In this document: in pieces, positions 11,193-21,910 of the stretch
Layout of the letters: each line of letters opens with the position of its first letter
Position numbering within the stretch: position 1 is the stretch's first letter
DNA from: Bolinopsis microptera
Lineage: Eukaryota; Ctenophora; Tentaculata; Lobata; Bolinopsidae
DNA: 64,000 nt
Direction of reading: 5' to 3'
Assembly (NCBI RefSeq): GCF_026151205.1
Contig: NC_087081.1
Coordinates: 7,187,246 to 7,251,245 of the forward strand
Notes under the pieces: generated by a model
Seen by the model: only the letters and a program-made list of their open reading frames with translations
Told to the model about the DNA's origin: nothing
Database searches by the model: none
Translations under genes and position numbers: made by a program

Positions 11193-13428
11193 CTGTGGAG
11201 AGACAAAGAGGTTAGTTAGGGTGTAAATGTTAATAGTGATGACTTATATTTGTTAATAGTCAATACCGATTTGTTAACAATTTGTTAATAGATACGAGGG
11301 ATATTTGTTGATATTTTAAATTAGTGACGCCAAATATTTGTCGTATTCGTCAATATAGCTGTGAACACGGATAACTAAGATTTGTTAATGAGGGAGGGGA
11401 ACTCTATCTCGAGCCAAAAAGTCACTATTCAAGTATTCGTGCCCCAAAGACTGGATACTCTTGAGAGGATGACGATATAAACATGGCTTTTATACTTCTA
11501 GTTCCACACTTTTAGAACACTTCAAAGTTCAAAGTAACCCCTGTAGTTACCAACCACATAGTAACCACACAGTAACCACACAGTAACCACACATGAACCA
11601 CACATGAACCACACAGTAACTACAAAGTTACCTCATAATAATAATCATTAGAATAGGACGGGAAAAAAAACTTCACGACCCCAAAGCTCAAATACTCGTG
11701 ATTCTTAACTTTAAGCTTTTAAGAACGCGGAATTTACGACTGAGAAAATAATGCACGGACAATGTTTGACGCAGTTTCCTCATTTCCTGCCTTGTCATTT
11801 GTCGTTTGTCTACCTCTAATATTATTGTTTTCCTGAAGTGAGCAGTGACAGGCAGCACTAATTGCTAATACTAATGGTGAATACTGATATGAGCGACAAC
11901 ATTGCAGCTCAATGATAAGATAGATTCGTTAATAGTAGTAACAAATATCATGGTATTAAGTGATGATATGAATGCATCGTTCAGCACGTACCGCCTTCAA
12001 AACCGCCTATATTAGCGTCTTATATAAACTAGGTAAACTTTATAAACTATCTGAGTTTGGGAGTAGACCGTGGCGAATGCTAGCTGCTCCTCGTGTTCTT
12101 ATCAATGCTTTGCCTTATTCCTTAATATTATGCAATACTTTATAGTGTTATGTAATGATCGTAATGGTCACAAAGATCAGAACAGGACCCAGAAGGTCAA
12201 GGTTTAGGTCCCTGGCCATTTCATGGTAAAATAAATATGTGGGACTAGCATAGTATAATATGTGGGACTAGCAGAGTATAATATAGGGCCACATGTCACA
12301 TCACAGTTATTGTGAAATAGGGAGTCAGGATGCGATAGCAGTCTGGTGTCTGATACCGTCACATTTATTGCAGTGACCCCAGTAGGTTGGACCTTCTATT
12401 AATCTGCTGTTTTTGTTATGGTTATAATTGCTTATTGTTGTCAAGGCTTTAGCTGATTAAATTTTTGTCAGTTAATTTTATTGCACTATTATTTTATCAT
12501 GAGGCAGTTGCAGTCGCTACAACCTACTGGTCATGTTGGAGTTTGAATGTTAATGACCATAATCAAATTGTAGACAGAATTACGATCCGTCATCAGTTCT
12601 GCAATTTAAACTATGACACTGGTGCTTTAGACATAGTTATCATTTCATCAATGGTAAATATCAATCCCACAGTCCCCCTCCAATATTACTGTTAAGATTT
12701 CATTTTTACCTGAGACCGCCAGAGTACGCGGTGGGAGAGGTCGAGAGTTTTGTTGGTTTATCTGAGCATTTGCCATCCTCGCTTCGTGCGACATCATCGG
12801 CTCGTAACCCTGGAAGTATTATCTGATGACGTCATGTCACGTGGTGTGACGTCATATCACGTGGTGTGACGTCATAATAACATTAGCTGTAAAGTTGCAT
12901 CATTTACTGGTTACAGCAACCAGCAGATTATGGTATATATCTGGATTAAAGTAGCACATATTCTACTTGTAGTGATAGGTCCGATAATAATTCCCAAATC
13001 GTTAGTCTAAGATACCAGTCTCCCATTGGCCAACGCAAGTCACGTGATGTGAGTAAAGGCTGCTGATTGACTACCTCGCTAATAGTCTGCGGAGGAATTT
13101 CAAAAATTCCCGTGACACATATCCCCTCATCCCTGTCAAAGAACTGACACTAGCAGCCTTCAACCTGAATCTTCACGCCTGTCGACTCTCGAGTCTCACC
13201 CACGTGAATTGTAATCTTATCCCACTTGACATGAAATTCTTTACCACGTGACATGACTTCTTTGGCCATCACATACCGAAATATGCTGTCGCCTACATTT
13301 TTTGTACCTGAATAGCATTAGAAGAACTTGAAGGTCTATCGTTGCTAGTTTGTCACAAAGTGCCTCGGTTTTAGGACGCGAAATTAAGATATAACACATA
13401 TTTTCACTTGTTGACACTCTCCAGAGCT

Positions 13429-13514
<86 letters not shown>

Positions 13515-16500
13515 AGAGAGAGAGAGAGAGAGAGAGGTTCACTAGGTTAAATCACATTTGTCTTTATCGGTTCTTAATGTTTCGAATGCCCTGGATGCAA
13601 TGTTCTCACGCTTTACTGGCATTTTAAAACTTTACAGTTGACAAGTTTATTGATTTATCGAATTTTATAGTTGTCAGATATTTAGGGCTTTCCTCTATGA
13701 CTGACAGATATTTTGGGGTTTTCTCCGCTTTTAATAAGTTTGCGTGTTGATTCTATATCACTGAATCAAACATTTTCTTTCGACCAAAAATGTTTGAAAA
13801 TAAAATAAATCGTGTGAAGCGGTTGTTGTCATAAACTCCTCTCTACTGGCGGAGAAAAGAGAACTTATTCTGGTGATTCATCACAGAGCAGTAATTTAAT
13901 GAATATTTAGTGATGAATTATTGAATTAGTCAAGCTTTTAAATTTCAACTATTAATATGTTGGCCGCAGCCGCTTTTTACAAATGACTATTAATACAACT
14001 TAACTCACCCACACTGTGCAATAAAATTAAATCGATTCACTATTCATAAGCCAGTCAACTAATTATACAACATTTACATAATAATTATATAAAATGTATG
14101 CAAATTTGTACAAATTATATTATATAATAAAATGTTAACTAACTTCTCTCTCATTGGAAGCAGCGGCTCGTTTCATCCTCTCTTCCATAGTCCCCATTGG
14201 AGTGTAACCCGGCTCGGGTACTGGTCTTCTGTTTAGTTTACCATGCCTCTCTCCTGATAAAATTAGTCAATTAGCTATTGGGTTAATTATTTAATTGGAA
14301 AATGCAAAATTATTTACTTTTGGTAAGTTGTACGGATTAGTTATTCGAATATCAGCCAATGGTGCGGGGAAGTGCGGTATTAGGTGAATAGTTCGATTCC
14401 GCACCCACCGCACTTAGATCTTTACATGTTACCTCTGACCACATTCAAAAATCCATTCAAAAATCCGAGACCCATTTACATAAATTTACATTAATACATT
14501 CGAACATATAAATATTTTCTGTAACACTAATACGAAAGTATTTATCCTACTTAGCACTAAAGCTAAAAGTTCACTCGTAACATTATCAAACACTTTCAGA
14601 AGGACAAGCTACCTTGATAAAATAGGTTAAAAATAAATTACCAGCTCTAACGGATTACTGCACTGATTAATAGCTAATTTAGAAAATTAAGAAAGCAGTT
14701 ATTTTAATAATTTACCTTGAACTGAGTCCCCTCTACTTTGAAGGGCTCCTTTAACTTCTGTAACATTTTGATATCCCGGCTTAACTTTAACCATACCTGT
14801 TACATGGTAAATGAGGTTTTTGTTGACTTATTTTACGTAAAAATTACCGTAATTATCTACTCAATATTAAGATTAACAAGCTCATCATCTTTATTTACGG
14901 TCTTCTCCCGTTTAATTAAAATTATACGATTTGTTTGCTGCACTGACCTGGATTATTATTCTGTATGGTAGGATATTTGCTGTTCCCGCTCTTTATGATT
15001 GTAGTGTTTGCACTACTCTGTATAGGGTCGCTGGTTGAGCGATGTAGTTCCTCTGTAGGAGTCGGGGAGTCTGGAATGGCGTCAAATTCGTCCTGAGATG
15101 GACAAAAGTCACGTCACGTTGTGTGACGTCACGTCACGTGGTGTGACGTGATGCATAACATGCTTATTCAATCAATAGTATTGATTTGTATGACGAATGA
15201 TCATTCCACTTTAATCGTTGTAATAATTATGGAAATGTAAGAACCCGGATAAGTATTAATTCAGCGGTTTTAATAAAATAAAAATTTACAAATTAGATTC
15301 CGACCAAACAAAACCTATCTTTTATGATTACTTATAACTTATTACCAGTCGATTTACGCATAGTTGGTCAGTTCGTACAAAAGTCGTACAAAATTCGTAC
15401 AGTTCGGCACCTTTTTTCAGTTCGGAATTAGTTCGGGAAAAATTCGCCTCATAAATTTTCGAACTTGGATTTAACCGAAAGAACTTAAATTAACTCAGAT
15501 GTCAGGCCTTTGATAGATAAGTACCTTTTCAAACGACCGGTGCTTTTAGCGAGGTTAAAATACTCTTTATTTACCATTATCACGAAATCAGATATGAGTC
15601 AAGATTTATTTTATGGTTTAAAATCATTAAGAATTTTGTTCAAAGAAAGCGACCACTAAAGATAATTTTCATTTGACGCAATATTATCGATTTTAATTGG
15701 ATTTCTTTGCGATATCACTACTAAATACTAATATATCATAGAGATCAGGATTGATGCTACAGCACTCATTAAACGATTGCATTTTATAAACCAGATTTTA
15801 AAGTTATTTAATTGAATTGAAAAGCTGTTTCTAAAACAACCGTTCCATAGAAAAGTAGAAGATTAGAAAATTCAGTGCTGAACTTTTATAGATGAACGTG
15901 CAATTTAAAAGAGATCGAAAACTTTGTAAAGCAGATTATAATTACATATAGTACTCCCACTCCCGATACATCTCAACCTGTGAGAGGGTATATTCTTGCC
16001 ATTAGTTTAACTGCGTCAACGTTACGATGGTCTAGACGCGATATTTTCTCCTGCGTGGTGCTATATAACGAGAATTACATAACCGAGATTTTATTTTATT
16101 TTATACTCCAAATAGTCGGCATCGGTTTGTGACTGACTTTTATACCACTGTACATCAGGGGTCGCTCCTATAATGAACTTTACCAAGGCAAGAATGCCTC
16201 CCTCCGTGACAAGTAACACTGTTCATTACATCCCAAGACTGAACATCACTGAACTTGGAAATGTTTTTGGCTGGGAAAACTATGTGCTCTATATAATCGC
16301 TGCTATTGACTTCTTCCTCGCTATAATCGGTGAGTATTATTAACGAACGAATCTAGTATATTATAACCAATATAAACTAATAATCTCAATAGATGTGTGT
16401 GTGTGTCTGTCTAGTGTATGTCTGTCTGTATAGTGCCCAAATAGTGCTGACAAAACTATGACGAAGCCAAATGATTAAGGTTTTTCAAATCGGTCGGTGG

Positions 16501-19500
16501 TAAGTGGTTTAAAATTCGGTAAAAATTCCTCGACAGCTTTTTAAAATTCGTACAGTTCGGCACCTTTTAAAAGTTCGTACAGTGCGTACAGGGACAAAAG
16601 GATTTCGCGATTATTTTGGCCAAAATTCGCGATACCGCGAATTTTAACAGACTAGGTATTCATTAAACTATACATAAAATTTGTCGCAAATAATGGGAAA
16701 TATCGCGGTTCCGTACATGCCGCGATTTCCTTTGTCACTGAGTGCGTACTATGGTGTGATTTACGGCGAATAACTGAATAACAGGAAATTAGACATTTCA
16801 GTAAAGTAGACTTAAGTTAGATGCAATGCTAGCTGCAGTCATAATTCAAACACTTATCAAATGTTAACTATCTACTTTCCGCCTTACAATGGTTTCTCTT
16901 ACAACAGAATTTAAATTTTAAACCACCAAACAAACAAACCTGCGCTTTCTTGCTCAACGTAAGGATGCCAGGTTTAGGTGGTAAAGTGGCCCCTCTATTG
17001 GGGGGAGGCAGTGTCATAGCCCCTCTGTTAGGTCCATGGTACAAGCTGCCGCCCCGTGGGGAGGTGGAGGGTCGTGAGAGGCTCATGGTTGATTCTTTGG
17101 GTGGGGTGTAGCCTTCTAGGAAGGGGTTGTGGTGTTGTCCCCCCGCTACAGTTCCTGGAACATGTTTTGTGTTATTATTGTGCCTTTGAGATTTACTTGT
17201 TACTCTACTCACAAGCCTCTTTTGAAAGATAGGTATCGATTTTCATTTTGATGCGCAAAATTGACTCCGAATTTTTTAGATCACTGTATTTGCAATTGGT
17301 CAAATCTCCAACGAGCAATGAGGAGAATTAAAATAAGGCAGACCCACCTGCTCTCTGAGGAATCCTGGGAGGGGTGAAGGGTGCCCCAACAGCAGCAGTA
17401 GTAGCTGACAAGATCCCTGCAGAAATAGTACCTCTAGGAGGAGTTAGGAGGGGTTGAGCGGTAGATCTGGTTGGGGGTGTTCTGGGAAGTAGAGGTGGAG
17501 GTACGGGTCTCTCTTCCCTAGGAGGAGGAGGTGAGGGAGTGGCTCTCACTTCTAAATACTCGTTATCAGGCGCTGACTTCCTCTCCAGACTCGGACCAAA
17601 CTGGTCCCTGTGATTCATCTTAGCTCTGGTTAGAGTATTGTTGGTCACAGTACCGGACTGTTCAGCTGGAAGAACCTCCGTTAAGTGAGAGTCCCTGGTT
17701 TCTGGGGGTAGAAGTGGTACAGGACGGTTGGGTCTACACATTGTCTCAGATTGGGGTCTGGCTGGTTTAGGGTCCTCCACTGGAGGGCGGGAGGGACGTC
17801 CTAGAGTCTGTCCTCGAGAAGGGACAGGAGGTCTGTCTGTGCGAGGTGGAAGGTAGGGTTTGGGAGGGGATCGGGCGATGGGATCTGAAACTGGGACCCG
17901 GAATAATGGGTCTGATACAGAACTGAGGGGGCTGGGAGGGGTGGTTCTTGCAGGCGGGATATTGTAGTGGGGTTCTTCATATTGTGGAGGAGGCGGGGTC
18001 TCTCGCGGTGGGAGCGGCGTTGCGTGTGGAGGAGGCACGGTTTCTCGCAGTGGGGGCGGCGTTGCTCGTGGTGGCGGGGGCGTATCTCGAGATGGCGGTG
18101 GTATATTGTAGATAGCTTCCTCCTCTATTTTAACAACTTGTCCAGCGCTCTCCTTGTCGTCGATAACCAGCATTTGATAGGCGGAGTCTATGGAGTCGTG
18201 TCTGCCCATAGACATGGTAGTTGTTCTGATGTAACTGCTGTTACTCGTAGTTTCGCTCGAGCTGGGGGAATATGTCGTTAGTTAATTATTAATTATTCAA
18301 ACTTAATATTATGTTTGCATATTGTTTGTCATGAATGTTAACACAGTGTGAAACAATTGTTATGAAACACCTTATTACATAACCCTATTTTATAAGAAAG
18401 TATTAAGAAGTATTGGGTCTATGTTTTAGAGCAGAAGCTGTCAGAATTTGAGCCAGGTGTCATCGTCGGATTGTAGGCTTAGATGTGGATGAGAAAAATT
18501 CCTTAGTATGTCATATCCTTACTACTTTAAAAGGTTTGCACTAATTGTTTATCACTTTTGTCAAGTTTTGCTCTAAACTTCATTAGAAATACTCAGCACC
18601 TATATAAGACAATTAATCACTAATTTATAATTGTCATATCCATACTATTGTTCTAGTTCAGTTATTGTCGTAGCCTTGGTCTTGGGTAAGATAGACGGAC
18701 CCATATTATCATTAGATTTAGTCAGTTGAATTAGATGGAATTGAGATGTTGACAGTTGATATCGCTATTTTTAGAGAGTAAACGTTAGAATTTAACAGTC
18801 TGACACTAACAGTCACAAATTATCAAACAGGTCCCCAAATATTCAGTAACACATTTAAAAACGTCGCACTCAAGTCACCAAGAAGTCACTAACACGTCAC
18901 TGATTTAAGTCACTTACTTGCTCAAAACGCTATTTCCAGTAGCTCGTCTGCTGTTAAGTTCCAGGCTGGATCCTAATAAATTAGGCTCTCTTTTTGGAGG
19001 AGGAGTATCGTAGAGAGGCTCCAGATCTGCTACCTGAGTAGATATTAGGGTTTACCTTTGATTAAATGGGAGATCAGCTACCTGAGTAAATATTAGACGT
19101 TAGCGTCTAATTAACAAGGGGTGGGGGACGGGGTCGGCTGCAGTTTTATCTACTGAACCTTTCCAAGAGAAGAATTGCTTCATTGTAAAATATTGTAGCT
19201 AAAAGTTAAGACCATTTTTCTGCTTTTCTGAAAACTTTACGTGACGCTTGGATCGGCTACATTCCAGTAGATACAAATCGGACTGACGAATATTTTTGTT
19301 GACGTAAAGATGCCACGCGAGGGATTGCAGAAGAGATTATATCTTTTAACATGGCGGGTTTAATAATTGTCAAGATACCTTATTAATTCTGATCTAGATT
19401 CCGAATCCAGTTAATTCTCCCAATTCGGTCATGACACCAGACTGGAACGGCCCACTAAAATATGTCTTGGAATGGTCACGTTTAATATTGTGGATACTTT

Positions 19501-21757
19501 CATGGTTTCATTTGCCGCAATAGAGCGTGAAAATTCATCAACAATGAATTTGTTTCATTAATTTCGATTAATATAGGGCTTTCACATAAGATTGAGAATG
19601 TATCAATGCCTTATAGATGAGCAAATATTAGATAAAAGTGACTGCTACATGACACAACGGGTATTCACAAAGCATATGTTGTTCTTTGTCCTAACAAGTG
19701 CGATACAAACTGTTATTTCTATCCCGCTCAAAAAGAGCCGAAAAAGTGTCGGGTCTCTTTCCGGCCTTTGTAGTGAGTAATTTTTAGAGTAAATATTTTG
19801 TAGTAAATACTTTCACGGTACTTCCTGCTTCTCAGGCTTTGCAGAAAATACTTTTGTAGTATCTTATCTAGGCTGTTTCTGTACTACTGAATCATCAGCA
19901 TGTTACTGATGGAGATTTAGCGCGAAAATACATTACGGGACGTGCTGTACCACGTGTCTCCAAAGAATACTTGATTAGAGACACGTGACATGACTGCTTG
20001 TGCGTGCACCAAAACCTTTGACAAGACATGTACAAAATCACGTGACCAAGCGTGCAAAGTCACATGACTGCACGTGCAAAGTCCCATGATTGTGCGTGCA
20101 AAGTCACGTGACTGCACGTGCAAAGTCACGTGATTGTGCGTGACTGCACGTGCAAAGTTACATGATTGTGCGTGGCTGCACGTGCAAAGTCACTTGATTG
20201 TGCGTGACTGCACTTGATAAATCTATTTACCTGTATACCATCCACCTCAGTCGGCTCAGAGGGTTGTTTAGTACTCCTCAAGCTTGGAACGTCGTATATA
20301 TCCTCAGCATCTTCTGTACTTACTGCCTGTAAAATATATATTTAATTAAAGACCAATTATGTAGTTTACAAGTTATAGGTCGCAGCTAAACATTAGGCAC
20401 TCGGGTCACACGATACACCAGGTGTGAACACTTAGTCTAGTTGTGTGATCCACTATTTAACACCAGGCTATACTCTTTTAATGAAATAGAAACGTATCAA
20501 TTACGCAAAAATCAGTGGCGGCTAGAATTCAGACTAGTCTCGTCACTGCAATTGGGATCTCTTTTGACACAACCCTATCGGTAATACTTGCTACTACAAA
20601 GTACAAAATACTCAGGTATTTCGGATTTCCACATTTTTGCTGCTAATTTTCCAACTCAACGTTCATTTTGTATGGAAAACTCGTCGCGAGAGAGAAAATT
20701 GGATTCACCGCTAACTCAAACAAATATAGTTGTTCAGAAAATCTATTTTGTGACTAAATATTTGTACTTTATATTTTGTCAACTCTCGATTCCCTTGTGA
20801 CTAAAAAGAGACTGCGCGTTTTTGATTTAGTCGAATGAGTCATGTTAATTGTTAATTTGAGGTATCTTTCCCTGGATAAATTTATTTTAAGTTATAAAAT
20901 TTAAAAAAGGTTATATTTAATTTTTAAAGTTATATCATACCTCTGGAGCAGGAGCAAGTGAGTCGTACAAGATAATTTTAGGCTTCGGTGCAATTTTAGG
21001 CTTCTGAGCGGGCAGGGATCTGATAACGTTGCTTGGAATGTCGTAGAGATCTTCATCGGGAGAGGAAATAGTTTTTGTCACTGTTTCAACCTGATGTACA
21101 GAGGGGTTTGGTGTCAAGAATCAGGTGATTGGTGATTAATTAGTTAATAAATTACTGCGAACTTGCTTTTTTACTAGTAGGCTGTGGAGCAACTTTAAAT
21201 TGTTAAAAACAGTTCATGTTAAGAAAACTCAGTCAATTCTAAATTTAACTTTAATTGATAAAGAAAGTTTATATTAGTTTATATAATTATCCCAATTATG
21301 AAGTCATTGTGATGTCATTACCCTAATTATGAGTTATAGTATCAATATCAAAGAAACGACAGAGTATAATTATTCATCATGTTCTCTGTTGTTGCAACTC
21401 AGTAACTGTTAGTCAGTAGTATTTATATTGAATTGAATTAAACAATTAAATAACTTTATCTACAGTCTATATTATTATGATGCTATCTTTAAAACGTTTT
21501 TAGTTTTCAACGATGGTACATTTACTTAGATCTAAATTACTTAAAGTTAGTCATTTTTCAATGCTGAAACAACGTTGTCATGTTCAACTCATCATAATTC
21601 TTACAGTGTCAATTGAATTTACTTTTGTTCTGTCTCTCACCTGTCTGAGACTGATAGCAGGGTCTTGAGCCGGTATGTCATAAGTTGGCTCAGCAGAGTT
21701 GTTCTCATCGAACAGGTAGTCGTGATCGGCGTCGTATAACGGCGTCTTTTCATCCGC
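10750..21757 (-). CDS. Multi-site tyrosine docking protein (IRS/Gab/DOS/Cas-like scaffold), 5' end not found
   Basis: Eleven minus-strand exons: 21641-21757, 20941-21090, 20231-20326, 18918-19033, 17348-18261, 16940-17202, 14948-15092, 14716-14796, 14144-14253, 12710-12809 and 10750-11192. Phases agree at every join; the acceptor at 17202 was picked because it alone keeps frame. The sum is about 845 residues with no signal peptide, membrane helix or enzymatic fold. Order of motifs: YDIP, YDIP, YDVP, YDTP and YNIP sites (Crk/Nck SH2 type), a 300-residue proline-rich region with SH3-type PxxP, YQNV (Grb2 type), YEPM, YLTM, three YLAM and YLEM (PI3-kinase p85 type). Such arrays are found in cytoplasmic docking proteins phosphorylated by tyrosine kinases. 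No PH or PTB domain is visible, so the N terminus probably lies upstream; the exon at 34882-35064 is a possible candidate. A receptor cytoplasmic tail is the alternative. Confidence 0.8.
11540..11625. repeat. AACCACACAGT minisatellite
   Basis: An eleven-base unit reading approximately AACCACACAGT is repeated about seven times with ATG variants. It lies in the last intron of the docking-protein gene. Confidence 0.7.
12710..12809 (-). CDS. Docking protein, penultimate exon
   Basis: A 100-base exon (33 codons plus 1 nt) with acceptor CTTCCAG and donor GTAAAA. It starts GYEPMM, giving a YxxM site, and ends in a proline-arginine stretch. It is required to connect 14144 (phase 0 end) to the terminal exon at 11192 (phase 1 start), and fits both joins. 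Two TGACGTCA/TCACGTGG pairs lie 10 to 60 bases upstream of its acceptor. Confidence 0.8.
13427..13540. repeat. GA dinucleotide microsatellite
   Basis: About 110 bases of (GA)n interrupted once by GGGGGG. It lies in an intron of the docking-protein gene, pyrimidine-rich on the transcribed-sense (minus) strand. Confidence 0.95.
14144..17202 (-). CDS. Docking protein, middle exons
   Basis: Exons 16940-17202, 14948-15092, 14716-14796 and 14144-14253. The first encodes basic, proline- and glycine-rich sequence with GYTPPK and SLYHGP. The second begins DEFDAIPDSP and has KYPTIQ. The third carries PGYQNV, a YxN motif of the Grb2 SH2 kind. The fourth has PGYTPMG and a charged end ERMKRAAA. Joins are phase 0, phase 1 and phase 1. 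Compound motifs TCACGTGG and TGACGTCA lie just upstream of the acceptor at 15093. Confidence 0.75.
16173..16329 (+). CDS. First exon of a rhodopsin-type receptor, rest not found
   Basis: ATG at 16173; 52 codons plus 1 nt, then a strong donor GTGAGT at 16330. The translation has an extracellular-type start with two glycosylation sequons (NFT, NIT), then ENYVLYIIAAIDFFLAII leading to a glycine completed after the splice. This is the beginning of transmembrane helix 1 of a class A receptor, where the conserved GN pair normally follows. It is on the strand opposite to the docking-protein gene, in its intron between 15093 and 16939. No matching second exon with helix 1 end and helix 2 was found to the right, so it is either the start of a gene with distant exons or an orphaned copy. 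Confidence 0.45.
17348..18261 (-). CDS. Docking protein, large proline-rich exon
   Basis: A 914-base exon (acceptor CCCCCAG, donor GTGGGT) encodes about 304 residues. It opens with serine/threonine-rich sequence and an acidic segment around DKESAG, then AIYNIPPP, followed by alternating proline and arginine blocks (PPPPRETPPPP type), HYNIPP, KPYLPPRTDRPPVPSRG and EYLEVRA. These blocks match class I and II SH3-binding PxxP patterns, and the YNIP and YLEV tyrosines are SH2-type sites. The exon is GC-richer than its surroundings because of the proline codons. Confidence 0.85.
18918..21757 (-). CDS. Docking protein, four exons with YDxP sites
   Basis: Exons 21641-21757 (39 codons), 20941-21090 (50), 20231-20326 (32) and 18918-19033 (38 plus 2 nt). 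The first three begin and end in phase 0, so any of them could be skipped without loss of frame. Each holds one or more YD sites: PLYDAD and TYDIPA; LYDIPS and LYDSLA; IYDVPS; LYDTPP. Acidic residues precede the tyrosines, as kinase substrates often show. Splice sites are GTGAGA, GTATGA, GTAAAT and GTAAGT donors with CTCAG, CATCAG, TTTTACAG and TACTCAG acceptors. Confidence 0.8.
19917..20215. repeat. Minisatellite built on TCACGTGA
   Basis: Units like AAAGTCACGTGACTGCACGTGC follow each other about a dozen times with drift (TCACATGA, TCACTTGA). The block begins right after the donor of the exon at 20231-20326 on the minus strand. The core TCACGTGA is its own reverse complement, so the array can fold on itself in DNA or RNA. 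Confidence 0.8.
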
Positions 21758-21910
21758 CTGAGTTAGAGTTAGAGTTAGAGTTAGAGTTAGAGTTAGAGTT
21801 AGAGTTAGAGTTAGAGTTAGAGTTAGAGTTAGAGTTAAAGTTAGAGTTAAAGTTAGAGTTAAAGTAAGAGTAAGAGTAAGAGTTAGAGTTAGAGTTAGAG
21901 TTAGAGTCTA
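21758..21910. repeat. Hexanucleotide array GAGTTA, directly at a splice acceptor
   Basis: About 25 copies of GAGTTA on the plus strand, i.e. TAACTC on the strand of the docking-protein gene, with AAAGTT and AAGAGT variants toward the right. The last unit merges into the acceptor CTCAG of exon 21641-21757. On the transcript, each unit offers CTAAC, a good branch-point sequence, in a pyrimidine-rich context. Degenerate units continue to about 22080. Confidence 0.9.

Noticed and set aside
21685..21867. Frame ending in a (Leu-Glu)n run
   Set aside because: Product of the GAGTTA hexamer array and antisense to a supported exon.
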